64,000 nucleotides of DNA from DAOTXS01 sp034433515 (GCA_034433515.1 DAOUAL010000087.1:1-64000), one strand, 5' to 3'. Positions 17,055 to 25,701 are shown, counted from the first letter of the stretch. Notes: generated from the letters alone by a model not told the origin. Numbers and translations: made by a program.

Positions 17055-17702
17055 TCATTCTTCAGTCATCCACCCTGCCTGAATCGCATAGCGCACGAGG
17101 GCGGCGCGGCTTTTCAAACCCAGTTTCTCCATCCCGCGCGCACGATAACTCTCGACCGTTTTGACACTCAACGCAAGTTGCTGGGCGATTTCTTGATTGG
17201 TGTGTCCCAGCGCGACGAGTTTCAAGACCGCACTCTCGCGTTCACTCAAATCGGCGGGCGCGGGGCTGGGCATGGTGGACGGGAGCATCTTGTCGAGCAA
17301 GATTTTCGCGTGCGAGGGATGAATATAAACATTGCCTTGCATCACCGCGCGAATCGCCGAAAGGAGTTCCGCGTCTGCCGCACTTTTGGGGCAATACCCT
17401 GCCGCGCCCGCTTCCAGCGCGCGTTTGAGATAGCCCTCTTCTTCATGCATCGTCAACACGAGGACGCGCACGTGCGGATACGTGCGGCGGATTTGATGTA
17501 ACACCTGCAAGCCGTCGGTCTTGGGCATCGAAATATCGAGCAAGAGCAAATCCGGGGCGTGCTTGCGCACGGCGACGAGCGCCTCTTGTCCGTTCGTCGC
17601 TTCGCCGACAACCACCAAGTCGTCTTGCGCGTTCAACAACATTTTCAAACCGGAGCGCAAGACCGCGTGATCATCGGCGAGCAGAATGCGAGTTCGAGTC
17701 AT
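17055..17702 (-). CDS. NarL/LuxR-family response regulator (cassette 1)
   Basis: A 215-aa regulator: receiver domain with Asp10/Asp11 and phospho-acceptor Asp56 in LLLDISM, and a LuxR-type DNA-binding domain with LSERESAVLKLVALGHTN and SVKTVESYRARG. Its ATG overlaps the stop of the kinase gene by 4 bp. It is a paralogue of the cassette 2 regulator, but the recognition-helix region differs (TVESYRARG against TIETHKARI), so the two may bind different sites. Confidence 0.93.
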   Translation of the reverse strand: MTRTRILLADDHAVLRSGLKMLLNAQDDLVVVGEATNGQEALVAVRKHAPDLLLLDISMPKTDGLQVLHQIRRTYPHVRVLVLTMHEEEGYLKRALEAGAAGYCPKSAADAELLSAIRAVMQGNVYIHPSHAKILLDKMLPSTMPSPAPADLSERESAVLKLVALGHTNQEIAQQLALSVKTVESYRARGMEKLGLKSRAALVRYAIQAGWMTEE

Positions 17703-19639
17703 TGAATCGGCACCTCCACAAACACACTACTCCCCTGACCCGGCGCGGATTCGATCTGCAAATGCCCGCCCACAAGTTCCGCGCGCTCGCGCATTCCGTG
17801 CAAACCCAGTTTGCTTTCTTCGAGCGGCGATTCGAGAACGGCGCGCACATCGAATCCTTGTCCATCATCTTCGACAATCGCCACCACCGAGGCGCGTTTA
17901 CGTTCAACGACGATGCTCGCATTTTTCGCGCGCGCGTGCTTGGCGATGTTGGTGAGCGCTTCCTGGATGATACGGTACAATGCCAGTTCGATTTCTGCCG
18001 GCAAGCGCGCATTATTTTGAAAGCCGGTCATTTGCAAATCCGCATTCAAGCCATAGGTGGCGCGATAATTCGCCACATAGCGTTCGAGTGCGGCAGCAAG
18101 CCCCAAATCGTCGAGCGCGGCGGGACGCAACTCACGGGCAAGCCGCTTGACCGATTCCAGTGTTTCGGCGGCAATCTGACGCAGCCGCTCGAATTGCGCG
18201 CGTGTCGCGGCGTCGCAGGCATCGCTGGCGGCGCGCAACCCCACCATCAGCGAGGTGAGCGCTTGACCCGTATCGTCGTGTAGTTCGCGCGCAATGCGTT
18301 TGCGTTCTTCCTCTTGCGCGCCGATCACTTTTTCGAGTAGTTGTCCACGTACGCGTTCCTTCTCGCGCAAGTCATTCCACAGACGCGCATTCTCGACCGC
18401 GATGCCCAATTGCTGTCCGACGGCTTCGAGCAACTTGACTTCCTCGGGGCTGAACGCGCTAGCATCCTCGCTTGCCACGCCGAGCACGCCAAGCACGCGT
18501 TCGCGCGCCAAGATCGGCACCGTCACGTGCGAAGCGATGGTGCGCGCCTCGCGCAGCGGACAGCGTTCCGGCAAAGGCGCGACGACGATGGATTGCTTGT
18601 CTGTGAGCGCAATGGTGCAGGGGCAACCATGCAGCGCGATCTCTGCCTCGCGTATGCCGAGATCGGGAGGCAAGCCCACCCACGTCGTCAATTCGATTCG
18701 TTCACTTGCCGTGTCGCGCAAAAAGACCCAACCTGCCGGCAAGTCGAGTGAATCGAGCAACGCGCGCAACGCCCGGTCGAGAGTTTCGTTGAGTGAGGCG
18801 GGAGCGTTCACCACATTCGCCACGGCGTTCAGCGCGGCGAGTTCGCGATTGCGTCGCAAAATCGCGCGCTGGCTGGCGTCAAGCTCTGCCGTCATCCGGT
18901 TGAACGCGGTTGAGAGTTTGCCGATTTCATCATCGCCCCACGGCGGCACGCGTTGGGTAAGATCGCCGCGCGCGACCTCTTCGGTCACTTGCACCAGAGT
19001 TAGAATGGGGCGCGTGAGAATGAGCGTGAGCAAGTATGCCGCGCCGACGCCGAGGAGTGAAACGCCGAGCGTCGTCAAGAGCATCTGCCACGTGAGGGCG
19101 TCCACCGCGCGATGCACGCTGGCTTCGGTCAAGCCGACGCGCGCGACGCCGGCGCGCCCCTCAAAGATCGGCACGGCGATGTCGTGAATGATCCCTTCAT
19201 CGCTGACCAGCAAGACGTGGCGCGCGCGCGCGTCAGCCGTGACGCTATTTTTCTCTGCCAAGCCGCGCGGCAAACCGGCGTCGAAAGAATGTGCCAGCAC
19301 GCGATTGTTCGCATCGAGGATGAACGCGTAGCGCAGATCGGCGTTGTTCCGCAGCGTATCGCCCAAAAGTTCGTGCAGGGCAAAGGCGTTGTTGATCAAG
19401 ATGAGATCGGTGGAACGCGCGGCGAGATCGCGCGCAATCGAAACGCCGCGCTCTTGCAATTGAGTGAGGAGGGCGTTGGTCATATTGACGCGCACTTGCC
19501 ACGTGATGCCCAAGCCGAGCACCAAGACCAAGGCGAGTACGATCCCCATAATCTTGACGCGCACGCTGGGCCGCAAGAGCCACGCGCGCAGGTCACGGCG
19601 CAGTTGTTGAGTTTTTGAATTTTGATCCGCATGACTCAT
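17699..19639 (-). CDS. Membrane GAF histidine kinase, HisKA_3 type (cassette 1)
   Basis: A 646-aa sensor kinase with the same architecture as its paralogue at 14025: membrane segment 29-50, extracytoplasmic domain 51-180, membrane segment 185-207, HAMP 208-262, GAF 280-425, HisKA_3 with His454 in RIARELHDDTGQ, and HATPase_c. The GAF cysteines are conserved at 339, 341 and 360. The extracytoplasmic domain keeps the ALHELL and RYAFILDANN blocks and the AGVARVG segment before the second membrane span. It overlaps both neighbours by 4 bp, so lipoprotein, kinase and regulator are translationally coupled. Confidence 0.93.
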   Translation of the reverse strand: MSHADQNSKTQQLRRDLRAWLLRPSVRVKIMGIVLALVLVLGLGITWQVRVNMTNALLTQLQERGVSIARDLAARSTDLILINNAFALHELLGDTLRNNADLRYAFILDANNRVLAHSFDAGLPRGLAEKNSVTADARARHVLLVSDEGIIHDIAVPIFEGRAGVARVGLTEASVHRAVDALTWQMLLTTLGVSLLGVGAAYLLTLILTRPILTLVQVTEEVARGDLTQRVPPWGDDEIGKLSTAFNRMTAELDASQRAILRRNRELAALNAVANVVNAPASLNETLDRALRALLDSLDLPAGWVFLRDTASERIELTTWVGLPPDLGIREAEIALHGCPCTIALTDKQSIVVAPLPERCPLREARTIASHVTVPILARERVLGVLGVASEDASAFSPEEVKLLEAVGQQLGIAVENARLWNDLREKERVRGQLLEKVIGAQEEERKRIARELHDDTGQALTSLMVGLRAASDACDAATRAQFERLRQIAAETLESVKRLARELRPAALDDLGLAAALERYVANYRATYGLNADLQMTGFQNNARLPAEIELALYRIIQEALTNIAKHARAKNASIVVERKRASVVAIVEDDGQGFDVRAVLESPLEESKLGLHGMRERAELVGGHLQIESAPGQGSSVFVEVPIQ

Positions 19640-20556
19640 TGGGCAACATTCACCTGTAACTCGAGCGCGCGCGCCGAATCGTAAATGCGATCCGATACCA
19701 GCACAAAGCGATCAATCATCAGGTTACGCAAAATCGTTTGCCCGATCGGATCGGTGTGGGCGTAGAGCAAAAGTTCGCGCAATGTTTCTTTCAATTGCGG
19801 ACTGAGATTCGGATTGACGACGACCGGGGGAATGCCAAACGCGGGCGAGCGATGAATCACGCGCGTCCGTTGCGCAATCGTTGGATCGCGCGCGACGAAA
19901 TAATCGTACACCAAACTATCCACGCTGGCGCCATCGGCGACCTTGTTCGCGACCGCTTTGATCGCGTTGTCGTGACTGTACGTGAAAAAGATGCGCGCGA
20001 AAAACGCTTCGGGCGATTCGCCGAACGAACGCACCAACGAGGTGGGATACACGCGCCCGGTGAGTGACATTGGATCGGTGAACGCAAACACCTTGCCGCG
20101 CAAATCTGCCATCGCACGCGCGGGGCTATCGGCGGGGACGACCAGCAGAGAATAGTACACTGTTTCGCCATTGACTTGGGGAGCAACGAGCAACTCCATT
20201 CCAAACTCGCGTTGACCCAGGATGTAGGCGCTAGTGCAGACGAACGCCAAATCCACCTCGCCGCTTTTGATCAAGTCGTTCACTTCGGCGTAGGTTTGGC
20301 GTTGCACCAGTTCGACCGGGCGCTGGAGTTTGTCGCCGATGTAAGCGAGGAGTTCGCTGTAACTTTCTACGTTTCCTTTGGGGGAGATGACCGCGGCGAC
20401 GGCGATCTTGAGTGGCTGAGTGTTGTTGGGCGAATAGTTCAGCGAGGAGGTGGGGTCCACATCGCTGAAACGAAAATCCAATTGATTGGGCGTGCCATTG
20501 CAGGCGGCAAGTAGCCCAGACAAAAGAACGAGTCCAAGAAACGCGCGCAAAGACAA
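19636..20556 (-). CDS. PhnD-like substrate-binding lipoprotein (cassette 1)
   Basis: A 306-aa binding protein paralogous to the one at 15956. It has a lipobox LAAC at residues 15-18, then PLKIAVAAVISPKG, a QRQTYAEVNDL block and YYSLLVVP. I choose the TTG at 20556 because AGGA lies 4 nt upstream and the signal peptide then has normal length; an ATG at 20628 would add an arginine-rich extension. It overlaps the kinase gene by 4 bp. It probably presents a periplasmic ligand to the kinase rather than taking part in transport. Confidence 0.87.
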   Translation of the reverse strand: MSLRAFLGLVLLSGLLAACNGTPNQLDFRFSDVDPTSSLNYSPNNTQPLKIAVAAVISPKGNVESYSELLAYIGDKLQRPVELVQRQTYAEVNDLIKSGEVDLAFVCTSAYILGQREFGMELLVAPQVNGETVYYSLLVVPADSPARAMADLRGKVFAFTDPMSLTGRVYPTSLVRSFGESPEAFFARIFFTYSHDNAIKAVANKVADGASVDSLVYDYFVARDPTIAQRTRVIHRSPAFGIPPVVVNPNLSPQLKETLRELLLYAHTDPIGQTILRNLMIDRFVLVSDRIYDSARALELQVNVAQ

Positions 20557-20652
20557 TAAGTCCTTTCTAGTAGGGTGACAACTTGATGCAATCGAGATTT
20601 CACAGCGAATTTGTCTGCGTCTCCACACCGGGCGGGTACGCAGGTTACTGCA

Positions 20653-20761
20653 CTAGTGCAACAACATGAAATAGTTGCATACCAGACGGATGAGCAGACG
20701 TTGACAGACGTGGCTAAAAATCGAGTTTCTACCACGCACTTGCATGTTGGTGCACTACTGG
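20653..20761. mobile_element. MITE-like element, copy B
   Basis: A 109-bp element with the same terminal inverted repeats as copy A and near-identical interior. It lies 97 bp upstream of the first lipoprotein gene. Confidence 0.85.
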
Positions 20762-20835
20762 AGGTAAACCTATTTTTGCACTAAAATAGGTAGATGTCAA
20801 AAACCAGGGCTGACGCGGATTGACGCGCCAAAACG

Positions 20836-20941
20836 CTAGTGTAACAACATGAAATAGTTGCCTACCAGACGGATAGGAAAACGTTGACAAACGTGACTAA
20901 AAATCGAGTTTTCACCACGCACTTTGGTGTTGCACTACTAG
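20836..20941. mobile_element. MITE-like element, copy C
   Basis: A 106-bp diverged copy (GTAACAACATGAAA at the left end, a shortened right repeat). Same orientation as B, 75 bp away. Confidence 0.8.
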
Positions 20942-21282
20942 GCGCACTGGAGTTTGGTTGGCATGTTCATTGGCAAAGCGAATGGGATGGGGCACCATCG
21001 CAGTTGTTTGCAAGATTGGATGGCGGTGCGCCGCGTTTGGGGCAACATTACCGGTGACGAGTTGATTAGCGGAATGGGGGAGGAGATCAATCGGTATCAC
21101 CACTTTGGCGTGGCGGGGACGAGGGACAGCCGTTTGCCATCGTGCACTTGGTTTCTTCTTGGGCTGGGCTGCCATTGCTTGAACTGAAAAACTGGTGCTT
21201 ACCCACATCTCGATTGTGTCATTGATAAAGCGTTATAGCGCCAATCTGCGGTAGAATAGAAACAGTATAATTCTTCAACGCT

Positions 21283-21681
21283 TTAACTCTCGCCTACCGG
21301 TCTAAACTTGTAGCCGTACACCACCATCCCCTCTTCCCCATACTCGCGCAGTTTGCGCGTTACCATCTCGACACGCTGACCGATTTTCACGTCGTCAGGG
21401 TTGACATCGGTGATCTGTGCTTCAACCAGCGGTCCTTCGTCTAGTTTGATGATGCCGACAAGGTAGGGAATGTTTCCTTCGTGTCCCAGCGGTGCTTGGC
21501 GCACGGTAGTGAACGAATAAATCTCGCCGTGCCCATCAAATTCGTGCGGCGTCAGCTCGGTGGATTGGCAATCGGTGCAGACTTGGCGCGGCGGAAAAAA
21601 TTTCGCGCCGCAATGGTTGCAAACGGTGCCCTCCAACCGATAACGTTGATCTCTGAGTCGCCAATTGAGTGCTAAATTCAT
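21283..21681 (-). CDS. DUF35 OB-fold / zinc-ribbon protein
   Basis: A 132-aa protein with a rubredoxin-like zinc ribbon (CNHC at about 21-24 and CTDC at about 36-39) followed by an OB-fold, the DUF35 layout. In archaea a DUF35 protein bridges acetoacetyl-CoA thiolase and HMG-CoA synthase in one complex and helps channel the intermediate. Here the gene directly follows thiolase and HMG-CoA synthase genes, so the same role is likely. The start at 21681 is chosen because the longer frame reads through an intergenic repeat; the ribosome site is weak. Confidence 0.9.
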   Translation of the reverse strand: MNLALNWRLRDQRYRLEGTVCNHCGAKFFPPRQVCTDCQSTELTPHEFDGHGEIYSFTTVRQAPLGHEGNIPYLVGIIKLDEGPLVEAQITDVNPDDVKIGQRVEMVTRKLREYGEEGMVVYGYKFRPVGES

Positions 21682-21689
21682 AAGAACCC

Positions 21690-21772
21690 CGCAATGAGCC
21701 AATTCAACAATGAACCAATGAGCCAAATCTAACTTCCAACATCCAATTTGGCTCATTGGTTCATTGGCTAAT
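21690..21772. repeat. Short tandem repeat (CCAATGAG/ATTGGCTC units), inverted pair
   Basis: Units such as AATGAGCCA and AATGAACCA run one way, then TTGGCTCA and TTGGTTCA run back, giving a large imperfect hairpin between thiolase and DUF35 genes. Confidence 0.7.
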
Positions 21773-22919
21773 TTGTAAAAATGTGGGTAACCGCATTTGC
21801 CGCAACGCCGCCGAGCGATTGCGTCATCGCCACGCGCGCATCCATCACTTGATTCTTCCCGGCTTCACCGCGCAGTTGCGTAACCGCTTCCACGGCTTGA
21901 TAAACGCCGGTCGCGCCAACCGGATGCCCGCGTGCTTTGAGTCCGCCCATCGTGCTCAGCGGCAATTTGCCTTTGGGCGAAATGTCGTTATCGCGCGCAA
22001 AGTACACGCCGCGTCCGCGCCCGGCAAACCCTGCCGCTTCCAGCGACATCGCGCTCATAATCGAAAACGCATCGTGCACTTCGAACAAATCAATGTCGCG
22101 CGGAGTCACCCCGGCTTGCGCGTACGCTTTCTTCGCCGAGAGTTCGACCGCCGTGAGCCAGAGCGGATCGCGGCGCGCGTGAAGCGATAAGGAATCCGTG
22201 GCAACCGCGCTCGCCGCGATTTTGATCGCACGATCGCGATTACCATTCAGCCGCTCGGTTGGCATCAGGATCAACGCCGCCGCGCCATCGCCCACCGGCG
22301 ATGAGTCCATCACGCTAATCGGTTCGGCAACCGGGCGCGCGCGTTTGTAATGATCGAGCGTGATCGGCGATTGGAACATGGCGTACGGATTGTTCGCCGC
22401 GTTGGCGTGTGCGTTGATCGAAAACATCGCAAAATCTTCCGGCACCAAATCGAATTCGTGCATATAGCGACGCATCAACAGCGCGTTGAGTGCGACGAAT
22501 GAAATGCCGTGAATGCCTTCGTAATCCGCGTCTGCCGCCATGGCTAACGAGGCGGTGGTGTAACAGTTCGATGATTCGGTTAATTTTTCCGCGCCGGCAA
22601 CAATGACAATATCATACGCGCCGGACGCCACAGCGAGATACCCAGCACGAATTGCCGAGCCGCCACTGCCGCACGCCGATTCAACTTTCATCGCTTCGAT
22701 GCCACGCAAGCCGGCTTCATCCGCGATCAATGCCCCCAGATTTTCTTGCGCGGTCAATTCGCCGCTCAACATATTGCCGATGTAGAGCGCGTCCGCGTGA
22801 TCCACCCGCCCATCTTTCATCGCGTTCAAAATCGCTTCCACCGCCAACTCGCGCAACGACTTGTCCCAATGTTCCTTGACCTTGGTTTGTCCGATTCCAA
22901 CGACGCTAACGTCCCTCAT
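21768..22919 (-). CDS. Acetyl-CoA acetyltransferase (thiolase, archaeal/SCP2 type)
   Basis: A 383-aa thiolase-fold protein. Cys83 in ESACGSGG is the nucleophile; the late GGLKARGHPVGATG block carries the second active-site histidine. It lacks the typical biosynthetic thiolase N-terminus and matches the archaeal/SCP2-like group that works with HMG-CoA synthase. GCGGAGGATACA precedes the ATG at 22919. With HMG-CoA synthase upstream and DUF35 downstream it should condense two acetyl-CoA to acetoacetyl-CoA for mevalonate synthesis. Confidence 0.92.
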   Translation of the reverse strand: MRDVSVVGIGQTKVKEHWDKSLRELAVEAILNAMKDGRVDHADALYIGNMLSGELTAQENLGALIADEAGLRGIEAMKVESACGSGGSAIRAGYLAVASGAYDIVIVAGAEKLTESSNCYTTASLAMAADADYEGIHGISFVALNALLMRRYMHEFDLVPEDFAMFSINAHANAANNPYAMFQSPITLDHYKRARPVAEPISVMDSSPVGDGAAALILMPTERLNGNRDRAIKIAASAVATDSLSLHARRDPLWLTAVELSAKKAYAQAGVTPRDIDLFEVHDAFSIMSAMSLEAAGFAGRGRGVYFARDNDISPKGKLPLSTMGGLKARGHPVGATGVYQAVEAVTQLRGEAGKNQVMDARVAMTQSLGGVAANAVTHIFTN

Positions 22920-22989
22920 TGTATCCTCCGCATAATTGCTCAAACGTGTTCCGTGCGGCGCGTTCCGTTCACGCCACACGTATCACGCA

Positions 22990-24045
22990 TCAATTCATTA
23001 CAAGTTTCCCGCGATACCTCGCGTACAGCGCATAATCAATTTCCTCGCGGCGGTTGACGTACCCCATAGTCTTGGTCGCCTTGTTGCGGCGTTCCAAAAT
23101 TTTTTCGGTAACGATGAACGAAAACGCATCGCTGCCTGCGCCGCTGCCGAACGAACACATCAAGATGCGGTCGCCCGGTTTGGCAATGTCCAGCACCGCC
23201 GTCGTGCCAATCATCGCCGCGCCCGAGTACGTGTTGCCAATTTTGTTCGTGAGCATCCCGGCTTGAATTTGCTCTTTGGTAAAGCCCAGTTTCTTGGCAA
23301 CCGTTTGCGGAAATTTCACATTTGGTTGATGAAAGATCGCGTACGCAAAATCGCTCGGCTTGAGTCCCATCCCATCGAGCAAGCCTTGCGCGCCGTGCAA
23401 CACGTGATCGAAATACGCCGGCTCGCCGGTGAAACGATTGCCATGTTCCGGATAATGCATATGTTGCTTGCGGAAAAAGTCGGGCGTGTCGGTGACGTAC
23501 GAGTACGATGCTTCGAGAATCGCCAGCGCATTTTCGGCGGGACCCACAATGTACGCCGCACCGCCCGCGCCGGCGGTGTATTCCAACGCATCGCCGGGGC
23601 GACCTTGCGCCGTGTCCATCCCAATCGCCATCGCGTACTCCGCCATCTCGGAACCGACGAGCGCAATCGCGGCTTGCAACGCTTCCGTCCCGGCTTTGCA
23701 AGCAAACTCCCAATCGCCGGCAAGAATCGAACCCGCCGCGCCAATCGCTTCCGCGACAATCGTGGAGGATGGCTTGACCGCGTACGGATGCGATTCGCTG
23801 CCGACCCAGACTGCGCGCAATTGTTTGGCATCAATACCGGCGCGTGCGAGTGCATTGCGCGCCGCTTCGATGCTCATCGTGACCGTGTCTTCGTCGAGAC
23901 CTGGGACGGCTTTTTCTTCGATGGGCAGACCATCTTCCGCGCCGCCCCACACCCGCGCGATCTCTTCCGCGCGAATGCGAAAGCGCGGCACGTACGCGCC
24001 GTAGCCGATAATTCCAACTGGTCGTTTAGGTTTCATCACGGACAT
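22990..24045 (-). CDS. Hydroxymethylglutaryl-CoA synthase (archaeal type)
   Basis: A 351-aa thiolase-superfamily enzyme that adds acetyl-CoA to acetoacetyl-CoA. It opens with VGIIGYGAYVPRFRI, has Cys116 in DWEFACKAGTEA as the acyl-carrying nucleophile, and a later IFHQPNVKFP block with the catalytic histidine. About 350 aa is the archaeal length; eukaryotic forms are longer. GGGAGAG precedes the ATG at 24045. It is followed by thiolase and DUF35 genes and preceded by HMG-CoA reductase, so the whole acetyl-CoA to mevalonate route is here. Confidence 0.94.
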   Translation of the reverse strand: MSVMKPKRPVGIIGYGAYVPRFRIRAEEIARVWGGAEDGLPIEEKAVPGLDEDTVTMSIEAARNALARAGIDAKQLRAVWVGSESHPYAVKPSSTIVAEAIGAAGSILAGDWEFACKAGTEALQAAIALVGSEMAEYAMAIGMDTAQGRPGDALEYTAGAGGAAYIVGPAENALAILEASYSYVTDTPDFFRKQHMHYPEHGNRFTGEPAYFDHVLHGAQGLLDGMGLKPSDFAYAIFHQPNVKFPQTVAKKLGFTKEQIQAGMLTNKIGNTYSGAAMIGTTAVLDIAKPGDRILMCSFGSGAGSDAFSFIVTEKILERRNKATKTMGYVNRREEIDYALYARYRGKLVMN

Positions 24046-24305
24046 GATTGTAACTCTCCCAATGTGTGACCGATGACGACTGACCCTCGACTGCGATTCG
24101 TCATGCGAGGAGCGTTGTTTGCAACGCAGCAATTTTTCACATTGCTCGATGGATCAAACATTCAAAAAGATGATTTCTTTGCTTCACTCACGATGACAAA
24201 CCACAAGTCGTGGTCTGCCATCCTTCGTCTAATTGAAAACGATAATCGTAAACAGAATTTGAGCGGACATATTTCTCCCCAGTGCGTTGGATAAAAACTA
24301 CCGAA
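24046..24305. other. Spacer between HMG-CoA reductase and synthase genes
   Basis: A 260-bp gap with no gene, mostly occupied by a degenerate inverted-repeat element at 24100-24197. The remainder shows nothing recognised. Confidence 0.5.
24100..24197. repeat. Degenerate GTCATGCGAGGAG...GATGAC repeat
   Basis: A ~98-bp imperfect inverted repeat starting GTCATGCGAGGAGCG and ending CTTCACTCACGATGAC, with internal AGCAATTTTTC / GATGATTTCTTTGCTTC. It resembles the dispersed GTCATTGCGAGGAGC-type repeats common in many bacterial genomes. Confidence 0.55.
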
Positions 24306-25565
24306 CTATCGCACTAACGCACTAAGCAACTCTTTTGCTCTGATGATACTCACATTCTTTTCATCCGCCATTTGATCCGCGATTCGATCAATCTGATCGC
24401 CGGTGGCGCCGGCGGCAATGGCAATTTGGCGCGCGTGCAACGCCATATGCCCGCGATTGATGCCCTCCGCAGCGAGCGCGCGTAACGCGCCTAGGTTTTG
24501 CGCGAGTCCAACACAAGCGAGTACGCTGGCAAATTCCGGCGCGGTCTTGACGCCCAAAATTTTCAACGCAATTTTGGCGAGTGGATGCGCGTTCACCGTC
24601 CCGCCCAAAATTCCGCTGACGATGGGCAATTCAATCGAGCCGACCAGATCGCCGTTGGCATCGCGATCCCAGGTGGTCAATGCGCGATACTGACCACTGC
24701 GTGCCGCGTACGCATGCGCGCCTGCTTCGACCGCGCGCCAATCGTTGCCAGTCGCAACCACGACCGAATCAATGCCGTTCATAATTCCCTTGTTGTGCGT
24801 CGTCGCGCGGTACGGATCAATCTCCGCCATCGTTTGCGCTTCCACGATATTGCGCACCACATCCGCGCCAATATCTTCCTTCTTCACTTTGCACGCCGCG
24901 CGCGCCAATCGTTTATCCGCAAGATTCGAGAGGATGCGTAACACCACGCGTCCACCTGTCAATCTTTCGATAAACGGCGCAATCGTCTCGCACGAGGTAT
25001 TGACCGAGTTTGCACCCATCGCATCGCGCACATCCACGATGAGATGCAAAACAATCATCGGACCGACGCGTGTTTGCGGAAATGCGCGAATTTCGAAATC
25101 GCGGACGCCGCCGCCAAAGGGGACGAGCGTTGAGTTTTTGTTGGCGAGTTCGATAATCTCATCGCGCGCGGCGGCGATTTTTTGGTGGGTCGCATCAACA
25201 TCGTTGATGCCGACGATTTGCACTTGGCCAATCATCAACGGCGCGTCCGCGCTCGCGGAAAATCCGCCGGCATTGCGGACGAGTTTCGCTGCGTGGCTCG
25301 CGGCAGCCACAACGGACGGCTCTTCAATCGCCATCGGAATCAAATAATCGCGCCCGTTAATTTGAAAATTGGCGGCGATGCCCAGTGGCAAGCCGTGAAT
25401 CCCAACAACATTTTCGATCAAGCGGTCTGCCAGATCGAGTGAGAGACCGCCGTTGGTTAGGGCGGCAATTTCGCTGTCGGTCAGATTGCATCGTTGCTTT
25501 ATGTCATGTTGGCGTTCAGCGACGCTCAGTTTGTAAAACCCTTCGAGGCGAGAGGAGACGGTCAA
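24306..25565 (-). CDS. Hydroxymethylglutaryl-CoA reductase, class II
   Basis: A 419-aa reductase making mevalonate from HMG-CoA. Class II features: SRLEGFYKLS at the N-terminus, IENVVGIHGLPLGIA, the DAMGANSVNT block, a GIMNGIDSVVVATGNDWRA block and a C-terminal HMALHARQIA segment. I choose the TTG at 25565 because GGAG lies 8 nt upstream and the protein then begins at the usual family position. A TATAAT (25596-25601) lies about 30 nt before it. It leads the mevalonate gene group. Confidence 0.93.
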   Translation of the reverse strand: MTVSSRLEGFYKLSVAERQHDIKQRCNLTDSEIAALTNGGLSLDLADRLIENVVGIHGLPLGIAANFQINGRDYLIPMAIEEPSVVAAASHAAKLVRNAGGFSASADAPLMIGQVQIVGINDVDATHQKIAAARDEIIELANKNSTLVPFGGGVRDFEIRAFPQTRVGPMIVLHLIVDVRDAMGANSVNTSCETIAPFIERLTGGRVVLRILSNLADKRLARAACKVKKEDIGADVVRNIVEAQTMAEIDPYRATTHNKGIMNGIDSVVVATGNDWRAVEAGAHAYAARSGQYRALTTWDRDANGDLVGSIELPIVSGILGGTVNAHPLAKIALKILGVKTAPEFASVLACVGLAQNLGALRALAAEGINRGHMALHARQIAIAAGATGDQIDRIADQMADEKNVSIIRAKELLSALVR

Positions 25566-25595
25566 GGTCAACACTCCACGTATAATTTTTTGTCT

Positions 25596-25601
25596 ATTAT
25601 A
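25596..25601 (-). promoter_or_regulatory. -10 box of the HMG-CoA reductase gene
   Basis: Perfect TATAAT on the minus strand, about 30 nt before the start codon. Upstream are two TTTGATAG direct repeats, but no well-spaced -35 hexamer, so an activator may be needed. Confidence 0.5.
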
Positions 25602-25678
25602 CCCAAATTGAACTATCAAAAACTATCAAAGGGGTATGATTTGCTATCATTTTGTCCAAAGGGTTGACAGAAAATAAA

Positions 25679-25701
25679 CGACGCACAGGTGAGGTGCGTC
25701 G
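25679..25701 (-). terminator. Terminator of the rpsB-to-sensor operon
   Basis: Hairpin CGACGCAC / GTGCGTCG with a 7-nt loop; on the minus strand it is followed by TTTATTTT. It lies 38 bp after the membrane sensor gene. Confidence 0.7.

Larger units (their letters stand above)
20557..21282. other. Gene-poor, repeat-rich spacer
   Basis: About 730 bp with two MITE-like copies (20653-20761 and 20836-20941) separated by a 75-bp stretch. That stretch contains a small hairpin (ACCTATTTT / AAAATAGGT, about 20767-20790). Positions 20942-21240 show no intact gene. A broken frame there includes a VHLVSSWAG string loosely like ISAs1-type transposases, too short to call. Confidence 0.5.

Noticed and set aside
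15956..20556. PhnD-like proteins as parts of a phosphonate ABC transporter
   Set aside because: No permease or ATPase genes are present; both overlap histidine kinase genes instead.
20912..21208. Possible transposase remnant in the gap before DUF35
   Set aside because: A VHLVSSWAG-like string recalls ISAs1 transposases, but frames are broken and no catalytic residues or ends are seen.
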